Source of the DNA: Saccoglossus kowalevskii
Lineage: Eukaryota > Hemichordata > Enteropneusta > Harrimaniidae
Assembly (NCBI RefSeq): GCF_000003605.2
Contig: NW_003158728.1
Location: 77,567-104,638, forward strand
DNA length: 27,072 nucleotides
Reading direction: 5' to 3'
The notes beneath the pieces were generated by a model. That model was not told where the DNA came from and did not search any database. It was given only the letters and a program-made list of their open reading frames with translations. Shown here in pieces: positions 10,064-18,176 of this stretch; within the stretch, counting starts at the first letter, position 1; the number at the start of each line of letters is the position of its first letter. The position numbers were made by a program, and so were the translations under genes.

Positions 10064-10770
10064 CTGCATGAAACAAAAGAATGTGACAAACAGTAAGTAT
10101 AAGTTGCATTGCCATTTTGCACATGTTAAAAAAATGAAGCTGTTTGGCTAAAACAAATATACTTTATCACTCATTCATTTCAGGATTACTAGAGGGTATT
10201 ATAATTTAAACAAATATAGCTACAATGTAACTGATAGGAATGTATATTATTTACACATCTAGCTTAAAAATAGAATCTAGGAGGCCATAAAAAGCTGTAT
10301 TTTCACTTATTTCAACATTTTTCTTGTATAAAGAAAACTATGTCACCAACACTGAACGTTCCACATAATATTCCAGATTATTTACGACACTTCTCTTTGT
10401 TTCAATGAATGCAGAAACAATATACTGTAGAATACTTTATTTTAGCTGGAATTAATTTTTGCTGAAAAGACATTTTGGGTGTTTTGCATGGAATTATTTT
10501 TCACTGATTTTTGACAAGTTGAATGTAAAATATAGGAAAAAAAGGTATATTCGCTGGATTTTATTTTCACTGAATCATTCCTTCAGCGAAAATAGCAAAA
10601 ATAAATTCCAAGCGAAAAATAAAGTATTCTACAGTAGCATGTGACAGAAATAAATTCCATCACAAATTCCTTTAGTTTACGTTTTTCAGGATTTCACGAT
10701 CACGAAAGTATGGGCTTGACACGAACTGCAGTCAAATATTGAAACAATTGATGATGCAGTGTAAACCTAC
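10064..10770 (-). other. Intron between exons 17 and 18
   Basis: A 707-base intron containing the family B element at 10423-10636. No other feature. Confidence 0.85.
10423..10636. mobile_element. MITE-like inverted-repeat element, family B copy 3
   Basis: A 214-base element beginning TACTGTAGAATACTTTATTT and ending AAAGTATTCTACAGTA. The terminal inverted repeats match for about 18 bases and share the same internal substitution (TAGAAT/ATTCTA), so the ends have stayed matched to each other. It is opposite in orientation to the copy at 6191. Confidence 0.82.
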
Positions 10771-10924
10771 CTGTGGTAATTGTTTAGCAATGTCACCACC
10801 TACAAACACAGCTTCCAGATATATCCATAGATTCTGTACTATCATCCAATTCTCAATAATCTCTGTAGTACCGGATAGCTTCTGCACCCATTTCTGGATT
10901 TCTGGCTTGAACGGCGCGTTATAC
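10771..10924 (-). CDS. DNAH5: Dynein heavy chain exon 17 in window (linker)
   Basis: Reads [20 protein letters not shown], then [20 protein letters not shown] and [11 protein letters not shown]. The W-x-x-V-Q-x-L-W-x-Y-L-E-x-V-F motif is one of the most conserved linker segments in all dynein heavy chains. Length 154 bases, phase 2 to 0; acceptor tttatag, donor GTAGGT. A stop soon after the donor hides it from a simple ORF search. Confidence 0.96.
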
Positions 10925-11858
10925 CTATAAAGAAACAGACAATTGTGATAATGATGATAATGACAACAAGATGAATCAAGCCATAATCTAAGATCAGTAG
11001 TTACAGCATTTATGAGTTGTTTGTCTCAGAACTTGTCAGTGGCTGATTTATTTTTTATCTGAAAAATTTCTGTCATGTAGTATAGATTTGAATGCTGCTG
11101 TAAGGCAAGTTCTCAGCACAATTAGCTTAATAGAAACTCCATGTTCAAAGTTTGCTTGGACGCAGTGGCCGAAAATATATCATTTTAAAAGAGAGAGGCT
11201 TAACATTGGCTTTTATTGTTAACTTATGTAGAATACTTATTGAAAAAGAATTAATTATTCACTGGGTTTTAATTTTGCTTATTTCGCTGACTGGAAAATG
11301 CGCTAAATTAAAACCCAGTGAATATGAAAAATTTAGCATAGAACACATTATCTAAATGATAAAACCATGATTTTAAAATCCACTGAATATGCCTGAAATG
11401 GTAAATCAGTGAAATTTAAATCCAGTGAAAATTAGTCATTTTACACTACATTAAATTTTGATTCATTAAGAAAACTGTATTTGAATCTTTGGTTTGAAAC
11501 TCCCATGTATGATTGGACTTGATGACATTTTCAGTTATCTTCAACTTTTTGCCAACAACTTTTGACCCAGATTTCTTGTGAATATGTCATTGATAGATGG
11601 CATGTACATACTACTTCACATTTCAAAGGCTATATACAAAATATATTCAAAATTAAACTGAAATTATATTAAAACTGAATCACTTTACATTGCAACTGTA
11701 ATAAGTGGCTAAACAGAAACAAAATTGTCTCAATAGCGGGTTGTTTCACCACATGATGCAAATGTGAAAATATTTTGTCAGTTTTGTTGGTGTGAGAAAA
11801 GTAAATTAATCAAAACTGATTAGGTAATGTGTGGTCATTTATATTTATTTGTACCGAC
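10925..11858 (-). other. Intron between exons 16 and 17
   Basis: A 934-base intron with a second family A element at 11232-11448. The remainder is AT-rich and unremarkable. The donor at its 5' side is GTCGGT. Confidence 0.85.
11232..11448. mobile_element. MITE-like inverted-repeat element, family A copy 2
   Basis: A diverged copy of 902-1122 in the same orientation, sharing ATTCACTGGGTTTTAATTTT, GACTGGAAAATG, TTTAGCATAGAACACATTAT and GAATATGCCTGAAATGGTAA. The left terminus is more decayed than in copy 1, so its start is approximate. The right end reads TTTTACACTA. Confidence 0.72.
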
Positions 11859-12058
11859 CTGTTGCTCATCAGTGAGGCCAATACCATCAAGCTGTCTTCC
11901 ATCAGCGAGATAATATCACCGGTGTGGTCACCTTTCAAAAGTAATTCACCACGTGCTTTAAAAGCTGAAAACTGAAACATCTGAGCGTTCCATTCAGCGA
12001 TCACCTGTTTCAGTTTGGCCTCTATGTCTTTTTCTTTCACAGCTGAGATACACACATC
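11859..12058 (-). CDS. DNAH5: Dynein heavy chain exon 16 in window (linker), weak donor
   Basis: Reads [20 protein letters not shown], then [20 protein letters not shown] and a run ending [11 protein letters not shown], the arginine codon being split. F-K-x-R-G-E-L-L-L-K-G is a strong family motif. The donor is GTCGGT, which lacks the usual A at +3, but the joined sequence SNRYNAPFK is exactly as expected. Length 200 bases, phase 0 to 2. Confidence 0.94.
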
Positions 12059-12099
12059 CTATTAGAGGGGGTGAAAAATAGATCAGCACTTATACATGT

Positions 12100-12770
12100 G
12101 CATACAGGAGGGGGTGTAGTGGGGTGGGGTGGGGTCTTGGCCCATATTATCGATGTTGTGTCAGGAGGGCGAGAGGGCTGGTAGTTTTGTGTGTGGGAGA
12201 GGGTTATATTACAGGGTGTTGTGTCACCAACTTTTGGATATGGTGCAGTGGTTGTGCATTTGTGGTGTCAACATTGTGACGACTTTCATTTAACTTTACC
12301 TACCTACAAAGTGATGATGGAATGATGGTGGATCAAATGATGATCCTCACTATTTTCATAATTTATATTAATAATTAATCAAATTTTAGTCAAGTTTGCA
12401 TAGCTTAGGTTTAGTAAAGGGGGAGGTATGGCACAATTTATTATTATAACTATATTGAAAGTTAATCCAATGTGTGTCGTTACAACGATGGTATAATGTG
12501 TATGGGTGGTTTTGTGGTGGTGGGGGGTGATATATTATAGGTGTGATGTCACCAACATAGAGAGAATGTGCAGTGGTTGGCAGTGATTATGTGCATGTGT
12601 GGGAGATATGTGATGTCACCAACATCAGAAGTACATGTGTGATACCACGACATTTGGAGGAGGGAGCATATATTATAGATGTAGTAACAGCAACATCGGG
12701 GGGGGGCATATAGTGTGGGGTATGAGGCAACATACAGGCAACATAGGGGAGATGGATTACATAAAACACT
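12100..12770. repeat. Degenerate GT/G-rich minisatellite
   Basis: Loosely repeated modules built on GTGATGTCACCAACAT (clear at 12543 and 12610, weaker at 12219 and 12263), mixed with TATATTATAG and GTGCAGTGGTTG and with G runs such as 12697-12706. Period is irregular, roughly 60-130 bases. It gives chance minus-strand open frames near 12549-12782, which are not genes. Confidence 0.7.
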
Positions 12771-12875
12771 GATATTAGACATACAAATTGAGTTTGTGCC
12801 AGCTTATAATACTGATAAAATGTTACAGTAGTTTTTTAATCAGAACCAAACTTCAAAGTTTGTCGAATATTTTGT

Positions 12876-13182
12876 TTGTTAAAGAGCAGTAGTCGTCGCG
12901 CCACCCATGTGTGAGATATATGGGTCTCATATAAACAAAGATGGCGGCTTTAACTGTTGTGCAGATCAACGAGTACAAACTGATATGTTACCAAGCATTA
13001 ATTTGGTATTTTATTAGGTGATTGGAAAGTATCAAAGAAGTCACCGGCGGTAATCAGTGCAAGTCGCGCCCAGGTCAAACCTCATATTTGTGATTTCCAT
13101 TAGAAGAGAGCATTGGATTGTGGGAAAATCAATGTTTATCAAACACAAATGTCGCACATGCACAGTTGCCCTTTAACATGTA
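12876..13182. mobile_element. Candidate inverted-repeat element, family C copy 2
   Basis: Begins TTTGTTAAAGAGCAGTAGTC and ends GCACAGTTGCCCTTTAACAT, whose reverse complement resembles the start (TGTTAAAG-GCA). The start is related to that at 5621. Non-coding; boundaries uncertain. Confidence 0.5.
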
Positions 13183-13215
13183 AAAAAAAAAATTAAGAGA
13201 ATTTGAAAAAAATTC

Positions 13216-13442
13216 NNNNNNNNNNNNNNNNNNNNNNNNNNNNNNNNNNNNNNNNNNNNNNNNNNNNNNNNNNNNNNNNNNNNNNNNNNNNNNNNNNNNN
13301 NNNNNNNNNNNNNNNNNNNNNNNNNNNNNNNNNNNNNNNNNNNNNNNNNNNNNNNNNNNNNNNNNNNNNNNNNNNNNNNNNNNNNNNNNNNNNNNNNNNN
13401 NNNNNNNNNNNNNNNNNNNNNNNNNNNNNNNNNNNNNNNNNN
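13216..13442. other. Assembly gap (227 Ns)
   Basis: A run of N inside the large intron between exons 15 and 16. Exons 15 and 16 join in phase and match relatives directly, so no coding sequence is expected in the gap. Confidence 0.99.
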
Positions 13443-13979
13443 ATTTATTCATCACATTACTGGACTGTCAGAAGTGTATAGACACAAGGACAACATGTGA
13501 AATGTAAGAGCAGATGAAGCCATTTCGTCAGCTGTTCCATGCAGTGGGGCGTGGTGAAGCAAGAATGGCCGCAGACATTCAGTGAGGTATGGTGCACATG
13601 TGATGACATTCTATTTTGCAGCCCTGTTATAATGAGGTACTTGTGAAGCAAGATGGTAAGCCATGAGATGTGTGGTGTATGGAAGCAATCATGATGCCGA
13701 CAATGACGGAAATTTGACAGTGAGACATGGCATTTTATATATGGAATTTACTCCACAAATCACCAAGAACGGCATGTGCAACCAAAGTGTGAAAGTTCAA
13801 ATCAAGATCATCCAATCTCAGCAGGTATACCAACAGCAAGGGGAGGGGGGAAGCAACAGCCAAAGACAAGAGGGGAAACAGACAACATGCAACATTAACA
13901 AACTTAGTGAAAGGAGTGCACCAACATTTACACAAAACAAAGGAGTAAAACCAAACTGATCAATAAATATATATACAAT

Positions 13980-14014
13980 TACAACAACAACAACAAAAAC
14001 AACAACAACAACAG
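13980..14014. repeat. CAA microsatellite
   Basis: About 35 bases of ACAACAACA with one A insertion, in the intron between exons 15 and 16. Confidence 0.9.
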
Positions 14015-14584
14015 CTTAAAGAACAAGTTCTGGCTTTAATGTAAACGTATTCTGCAAACTGTTGTACACAGAATCACAATAAAACAATCGTTTTCCCCAC
14101 TTCCAAAAATGCATGCAGTGGAAAGAGCAAAGCAAGCAAAGGCAGGAAAAGCTGCAGAGGAATCAAAACGGGGCCATTCATCGTTATTTTGGTTGTACCT
14201 CAATATCATCTTTGTGCTTAAGTAGAAATATTCTTCCTGGCTTTTTTCGACCCTGCTTGTTGCAATTTTACAATGTTATAAAATTAATTGAACTGAAAAC
14301 ACAGCAGATGTTCAATTGCAAAAGCACAACAGATAAAAAAAAAAAACATTAATAAAAGACAGTCAAGAGAAAAGCAGCAAATACAGTAAAACAAATCATA
14401 GAAACACATTTTTCAAGTCTAAGCTCAACAGTGACAAACACATATGCCAAGAAAATCTGCACAAGTTACAGCAACAGATTAACAGAAGTAAGATAATATA
14501 ACTGAAATGAAATTTGCATTTGCGTGCTTTGGAAATCACAGACAATTAAGGAACATATAACCAAGGAAAATAAACAGTACTTGC

Positions 14585-14825
14585 CTCGATATCTTCCTTA
14601 TACTTTAGAAGTGGTGCCATCATTATATTACGCAAAAGGAAGGTGTCAGATTCAACATCAAATGTATGCCCGGTGATCCCAGTAATTCGGTCCCAATGGC
14701 GTTTCATCATGGCTTTGTTTGCCATCATTTCCAGTAAGGGACAAGTCTCATTAAAGTCATCAATTGTCTGCTTAAGATCCAGAAAGGCTTGCCATTCTTT
14801 GAGTGCTTTGGGGAGTTTACGACAT
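14585..14825 (-). CDS. DNAH5: Dynein heavy chain exon 15 in window (linker), GC donor
   Basis: Reads [20 protein letters not shown], then [20 protein letters not shown], then [20 protein letters not shown] and ends LLKYKEDIE. All are linker (DHC_N2) signatures. The frame and family alignment (KEDIE joined to DVCISAVK) place the 3' boundary after GAG, where the intron begins GCAAGT, a textbook GC-AG donor. No GT alternative nearby keeps the frame. Length 241 bases, phase 2 to 0. Confidence 0.93.
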
Positions 14826-15320
14826 CTGCAATACGATTTAAATAAATTGTTATTCACAGTTAAAACATTAACCAATCAGCAAATGTGTCTTATAAGATCT
14901 ATGATGAGAGTACCATGATGCTTGAGGATGATTCAGAATCTAACCTCAGATTGGCCAATCATAAGTGGCTAAACTATTATTCACTGACCAATCAGCAAAT
15001 ACGTCTTATAAAAAGTTTGATGAGAGTACCATGGTGTTTGAGCATGATTCAGAATCTAACCTCAGATTGGCCAATCATAAGTGGATAAACTATTATTCAC
15101 TGACCAATCAGCAAATACGTCTTATAAAAAGTTTTATAGATTATAGCGAGACTTAGTACCAAACCTCGGAATGAATGATCATAAATGGCTCAACCAATCA
15201 GCAAATATGGCTCAAAAAAGGATCATACATTAGCAAGACTTAATACCAAACCTTGGATTAGCCAATCAGAAGTGACTAAACTTTGCAAGACTACTGACTG
15301 GAAAACAATTGTTAACTAAC
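14826..15320 (-). other. Intron between exons 14 and 15
   Basis: A 495-base intron composed almost entirely of a tandem repeat (14871-15281). Confidence 0.88.
14871..15281. repeat. 116-base tandem repeat, about 3.5 copies
   Basis: Copies start with ACCAATCAGC(A) at 14871, 14987, 15103 and a shorter one at 15193 (periods 116, 116 and 90). Shared blocks include ATGATTCAGAATCTAACCTC and GATTGGCCAATCATAAGTGG. Copies 2 and 3 are nearly identical. It creates long plus-strand open frames with repeated peptides, which are artefacts. Confidence 0.92.
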
Positions 15321-15620
15321 CTGTTTTGAAAGTCTGTTAATTCTTGATTAATTTGTTCGATGTCAACATCAACCCATGGGATATCGTAGTAACCGTTTAC
15401 TTTGTCAATTACATCATTGTACAAGTTGTACAATTTTTGCAGGAGGGTAAGTTCTCTTTTGATTTTTTGCAGATCGGGGTATTCAGTAACATACAAACCG
15501 AACAGCTCCTCACCCCCGGAATAGGTCTGGAATTTACGCCATAGTTCGTCGAAACGAGCCTGGAATAACTGCAGACGATCACTTGCCTCCCGCGGTGCGA
15601 TACCTTGTACCATGGGTCCC
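15321..15620 (-). CDS. DNAH5: Dynein heavy chain exon 14 in window (tail to linker)
   Basis: Begins with G that completes a lysine codon, then [20 protein letters not shown], then [20 protein letters not shown] and a run ending ELTDFQNR (the final arginine codon is split). These motifs are highly conserved among heavy chains at the start of the DHC_N2/linker region. Length 300 bases, phase 2 to 2; acceptor tgttatttag, donor GTTAGT. Confidence 0.95.
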
Positions 15621-16120
15621 CTAAATAACAATAATATACAAATAGTTAGCAAAATGCAAAGTTAAAAGGGAATAATCCATTGTCATGCTATTATTAATAT
15701 AGATTTGTATTTTGTTCCTACAATACTAATGATAAAATCATAAAAGAGACATGTCTGTCCATTTGGTCTGAACTTAACTATTTCACCACGAGTTCACAAA
15801 ATAGTGCCGTTTATAGTCTGCACTTTCCTTCAGAAGATTGGGAAAATAATAGCCAGATTTTTTGAGTAAAAACTAAAAATTGACTGAAATTTTGTCTGTT
15901 GGCTCCAAAATTAGGATTCATTACTAAAAATATTGGAGAATAAATATAAGAAAAAAAATGCAGACAAATTTGGGTGAGAAAGTCTGGTGGTGAAAAGGTT
16001 AACAAAAGAACAACAAAATTTTATAAATTTTGAAGTATAGAAATTATTAATTACGAAAAGGTTGATAAATTGATGATATTCATACAGTAATTTTAGTGAG
16101 GCAATAAAAACTACACTTAC
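15621..16120 (-). other. Intron between exons 13 and 14
   Basis: A 500-base AT-rich intron with no recognisable feature. Confidence 0.8.
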
Positions 16121-16239
16121 TTGTCATTGTAGTCACTGACAAAGATATTAACATCTTGTACAAATATCTCCACTCCCTTCAAAAGATCTGCTTTCATACC
16201 AGGCTGGATCTTGAGCAGGTGAGACTGGACTTGCTGGGA
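16121..16239 (-). CDS. DNAH5: Dynein heavy chain exon 13 in window
   Basis: Reads SQQVQSHLLKIQPGMKADLL and then a segment ending DVNIFVSDYND plus AA of a lysine codon. The Q-P-x-x-x-x-D-L-x-x-G-V motif followed by a D-Y pair precedes the G-P-M-V motif of the next exon, as in DNAH5/8. Length 119 bases, phase 0 to 2; acceptor tattgtag, donor GTAAGT. This exon does not appear as a long ORF. Confidence 0.92.
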
Positions 16240-16371
16240 CTACAATAAAATAGAAACATTACAATGTTTAAAATCAAATAAATAAAACAAATCAACACAC
16301 AACGTGTGCGCCACATGCTGCGTGGTTCATCTTACATCGTTAAGTTCCAATGAGTTTTTACGTAAAATCAC

Positions 16372-16418
16372 AAACAAAACAGCCCTTTTCAGGGCCACCA
16401 CACACTCCCAAAAGAGAA
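16372..16418 (+). promoter_or_regulatory. Orphan histone-type mRNA 3' stem-loop and downstream element
   Basis: An A-rich lead is followed by AGCCCTTTTCAGGGCCACCA at 16381-16400. This folds as a 5-bp stem (GCCCT/AGGGC) with the loop TTTC and is followed by ACCACA, matching the animal replication-dependent histone consensus GGYYCTTTTCAGRGCCACCA except for A in place of the first G. A purine block, CAAAAGAGAA at 16409-16418, lies where the U7-binding histone downstream element belongs. It is on the strand opposite to the dynein gene. No histone ORF precedes it. Confidence 0.65.
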
Positions 16419-16583
16419 CTACCGTAACAAACACACTCTAAGTAAATAAAACGCGTTTGTTTTTGACAAATAAAACTTTATTGTTGACCCTGTTCTTGGC
16501 TAAAAATCACCCTAGGCGATAAAGCGAGGATGTCCCCAACATGTAACTTTTGTGAAAACGGGGGTGGGCGCTTTCCCAGGGAG

Positions 16584-16595
16584 GGGCACGTGCCC
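16584..16595. repeat. GC-rich palindrome with CACGTG core
   Basis: GGGCACGTGCCC is a perfect 12-base palindrome containing an E-box core, in a GC-rich patch (about 16550-16600) that contrasts with the AT-rich surroundings. No function can be assigned. Confidence 0.6.
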
Positions 16596-16682
16596 GGGGT
16601 AATACGGTATCATGGTAATGCAATAAGTTACTGCGTGTCGTAATTTAGAAAAATACAGTGTCTCTCTCTGTGCTGTTCTTAC

Positions 16683-17087
16683 CTGTACAGTGAGTTTTTT
16701 CCAAGCATAAGTCAAACCATCCACTTTCTCGGCATTACCATCAGGGAAGGTCATTTCATACTTATTCAATAAAGAATATGATTCTTCTATGGGCCCAATT
16801 GTCATATCTATACGTATCTCAGCTTCACGGATCTCGTGTAGCGCTGCCATCGCAGAGCGAACATCGTCCAAGTCTTTGATGGGTCTAGCCAACCTCTTTT
16901 GTAGATTGTCAATGAAGTCAAAGATCTCTAGCATGTCTTTGCTCGCTTTGTTGTTGAGTGCTTTACCATATGCTAACTTCCAAGCTCTAGCTTCAGTTAT
17001 CAGAGCCATCTGCAGTTTCTCCGTTAGGAATACAATAGAACCGACTCTATAGCTGGGCAGAATTTCTTCAATGGAAGTTTCCAAAAT
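16683..17087 (-). CDS. DNAH5: Dynein heavy chain exon 12 in window (tail)
   Basis: A 135-codon phase 0 to 0 exon, from ILETSIEEILPSYRVGSIVF to the final KLTVQ. It contains LITEARAWKLAYGKALNNKA, RLARPIKDLDDVRSAMAALH, EIREAEIRIDMTIGPIEESY and NKYEMTFPDGNAEKVDGLTY. R-P-I-K-D-L-D-D-x-R-x-A-M-A-A-L and G-P-I-E-E-S-Y are very strong DNAH5/8-class signatures. The acceptor is tttctctgacag and the donor GTAAGA. Confidence 0.97.
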
Positions 17088-17541
17088 CTGTCAGAGAAAA
17101 ATCCAGACAAGTAGGATTAAATTTTAGTATCTCATGTGAATGTTTTATATTACATAGCTATCAAAAAAATCAAAACTTCAGTATTTCCTTGTCTTGAAAC
17201 AAGTACAATCCAATCCAGTAAAATCCAGTTCTGTCCAGTAGAAAACAAGTACAATCCAGGCAAGTCTGGCACAAACCAGTAAAATCCAGTCTCGTCGAGT
17301 CGAGTCGAGTCGAGTCCAGTCCAGTGAGGTACAAACCCGTAAGATGCAGTTCATTCTGGTAAAATCCAATCCAATTCCATCTTGTACTGCACCATAACAT
17401 ACAGTCCAGTCCAGTCCAGTCCAGTCCAGTCCAGTCCAATGCAATCCAATCCAAACCAAACCAGTACAATTGATAGTACAATACAATAATCTAATTCAAT
17501 CATTACAAACCAGTTCAATCTAATACAAACAGTCATCTTAC
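17088..17541 (-). other. Intron between exons 11 and 12
   Basis: A 454-base intron dominated by a CCAGT-type pentameric repeat. Confidence 0.88.
17199..17525. repeat. CCAGT/CCAAT pentanucleotide repeat
   Basis: Degenerate 5-base units (CCAGT, CCAAT, CGAGT) in 5-, 10- and 15-base registers. It is purest at 17401-17439, where CCAGT repeats about seven times, with a CGAGT run at 17293-17313. Because 5 is not a multiple of 3, all minus-strand frames stay open and give Trp/Asp/Leu-rich artefact peptides. Confidence 0.93.
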
Positions 17542-17622
17542 CTTGTAATATTTTACTTGTGCTTCAATCTCGGATGTCAATGGATTTTCATCCATGAACT
17601 GTTTTACTTTTTCCACAGGGTC
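17542..17622 (-). CDS. DNAH5: Dynein heavy chain exon 11 in window (81-base exon)
   Basis: A short 27-codon phase 0 to 0 exon: DPVEKVKQFMDENPLTSEIE followed by AQVKYYK. It bridges YSELWNE of exon 10 and ILETSIEE of exon 12. The N-P-L-x-S-E-x-E-x-Q-x-x-Y-Y motif is typical of the family. The acceptor is tcttgacag and the donor GTAAGA. Confidence 0.92.
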
Positions 17623-17975
17623 CTGTCAAGACAGAAATATCAGTTACAAGTTGCTCACATTATAAGGGAATCATTGGTGTTCAAAGAGTTAATCAGTACA
17701 GAGTTATTGTTGAGATAAATCTATAGATGGTTACATTCTTAAAAATACAAAAAGATTACGATTCTGTAATATTTCCAAGTTACCCGAAACCATTGCCCAG
17801 TGCATAATGGTAATAATTTTTTAATTTATTCTTTCCTTTTATGTATATTTATTGATCTAACCAAAATTATCCAAAATAAATGGAATCTATGAACAAGAAT
17901 ACTATAATTTTGGCTCTTGTACATGGCTTTAGTTCTGATTCTTGTATGACTAGTGAAATTAAAAGTTGATCTTAC
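17623..17975 (-). other. Intron between exons 10 and 11
   Basis: A 353-base AT-rich intron; nothing recognisable. Confidence 0.8.
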
Positions 17976-18176
17976 CTCATTCCAGAGTTCAGAGTACTGT
18001 GTGAATTGTTCCAAAACCTCATGACACTCTGTGCGGAAGGAGCTGACAATGGAATTGAGCACTATCACCACCTTTATCACGTCTTTGTGCTCGCTTATCA
18101 ACTTATGCAGTGGTTTATGGAAGTTTGGCGGGATGGTAACCTTGTCGTCTTTGTCATCTTTGTTGTCTTCCATTTC
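17976..18176 (-). CDS. DNAH5: Dynein heavy chain exon 10 in window (tail)
   Basis: A 67-codon, phase 0 to 0 exon starting with an acidic and lysine-rich stretch (EMEDNKDDKDDKV), then NFHKPLHKLISEHKDVIKVV and ending EQFTQYSELWNE. The acidic opening probably forms a flexible link; the rest matches the N-F-x-x-x-V-x-x-x-K-x-I-x-K pattern of DNAH5/8. The acceptor actcacacag is only moderately pyrimidine-rich; the donor is GTAAGA. It follows a 2.5-kb intron. Confidence 0.9.

Larger units (their letters stand above)
12059..14584 (-). other. Long GC-AG intron between exons 15 and 16
   Basis: A 2.5-kb intron that starts with GCAAGT rather than GT. It holds a GT-rich degenerate minisatellite (12100-12770), a candidate inverted-repeat element (12876-13182), an assembly gap (13216-13442) and a CAA microsatellite (13980-14014). 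The region 13443-14584 has short open frames on both strands with no recognisable protein. Confidence 0.85.
16240..16682 (-). other. Intron between exons 12 and 13
   Basis: A 443-base intron that contains a histone-type 3' processing signal on the plus strand (16372-16418) and an unusual GC-rich patch with a palindrome (16550-16600). No histone coding sequence is visible upstream of the signal. Confidence 0.8.

Noticed and set aside
13129-13481. Open frames running through the N gap
   Set aside because: They consist mostly of unknown residues; no evidence of coding.
13790-13810. tRNA T-loop-like GTTCAAATC
   Set aside because: No matching acceptor stem, D-arm or anticodon arm around it.
12059-14584. 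A missing dynein exon in the large gap-containing intron
   Set aside because: KEDIE joins directly to [10 protein letters not shown] as in relatives and the phases match (0 to 0).
14871-15281. CRISPR-like array
   Set aside because: Units are contiguous 116-base tandem copies without unique spacers, in an animal intron.
17170-17536. Three overlapping minus-strand open frames rich in Trp, Asp, Leu and Gly
   Set aside because: Pure translation of a 5-base repeat in every frame; they lie within an intron whose flanking exons join in phase.
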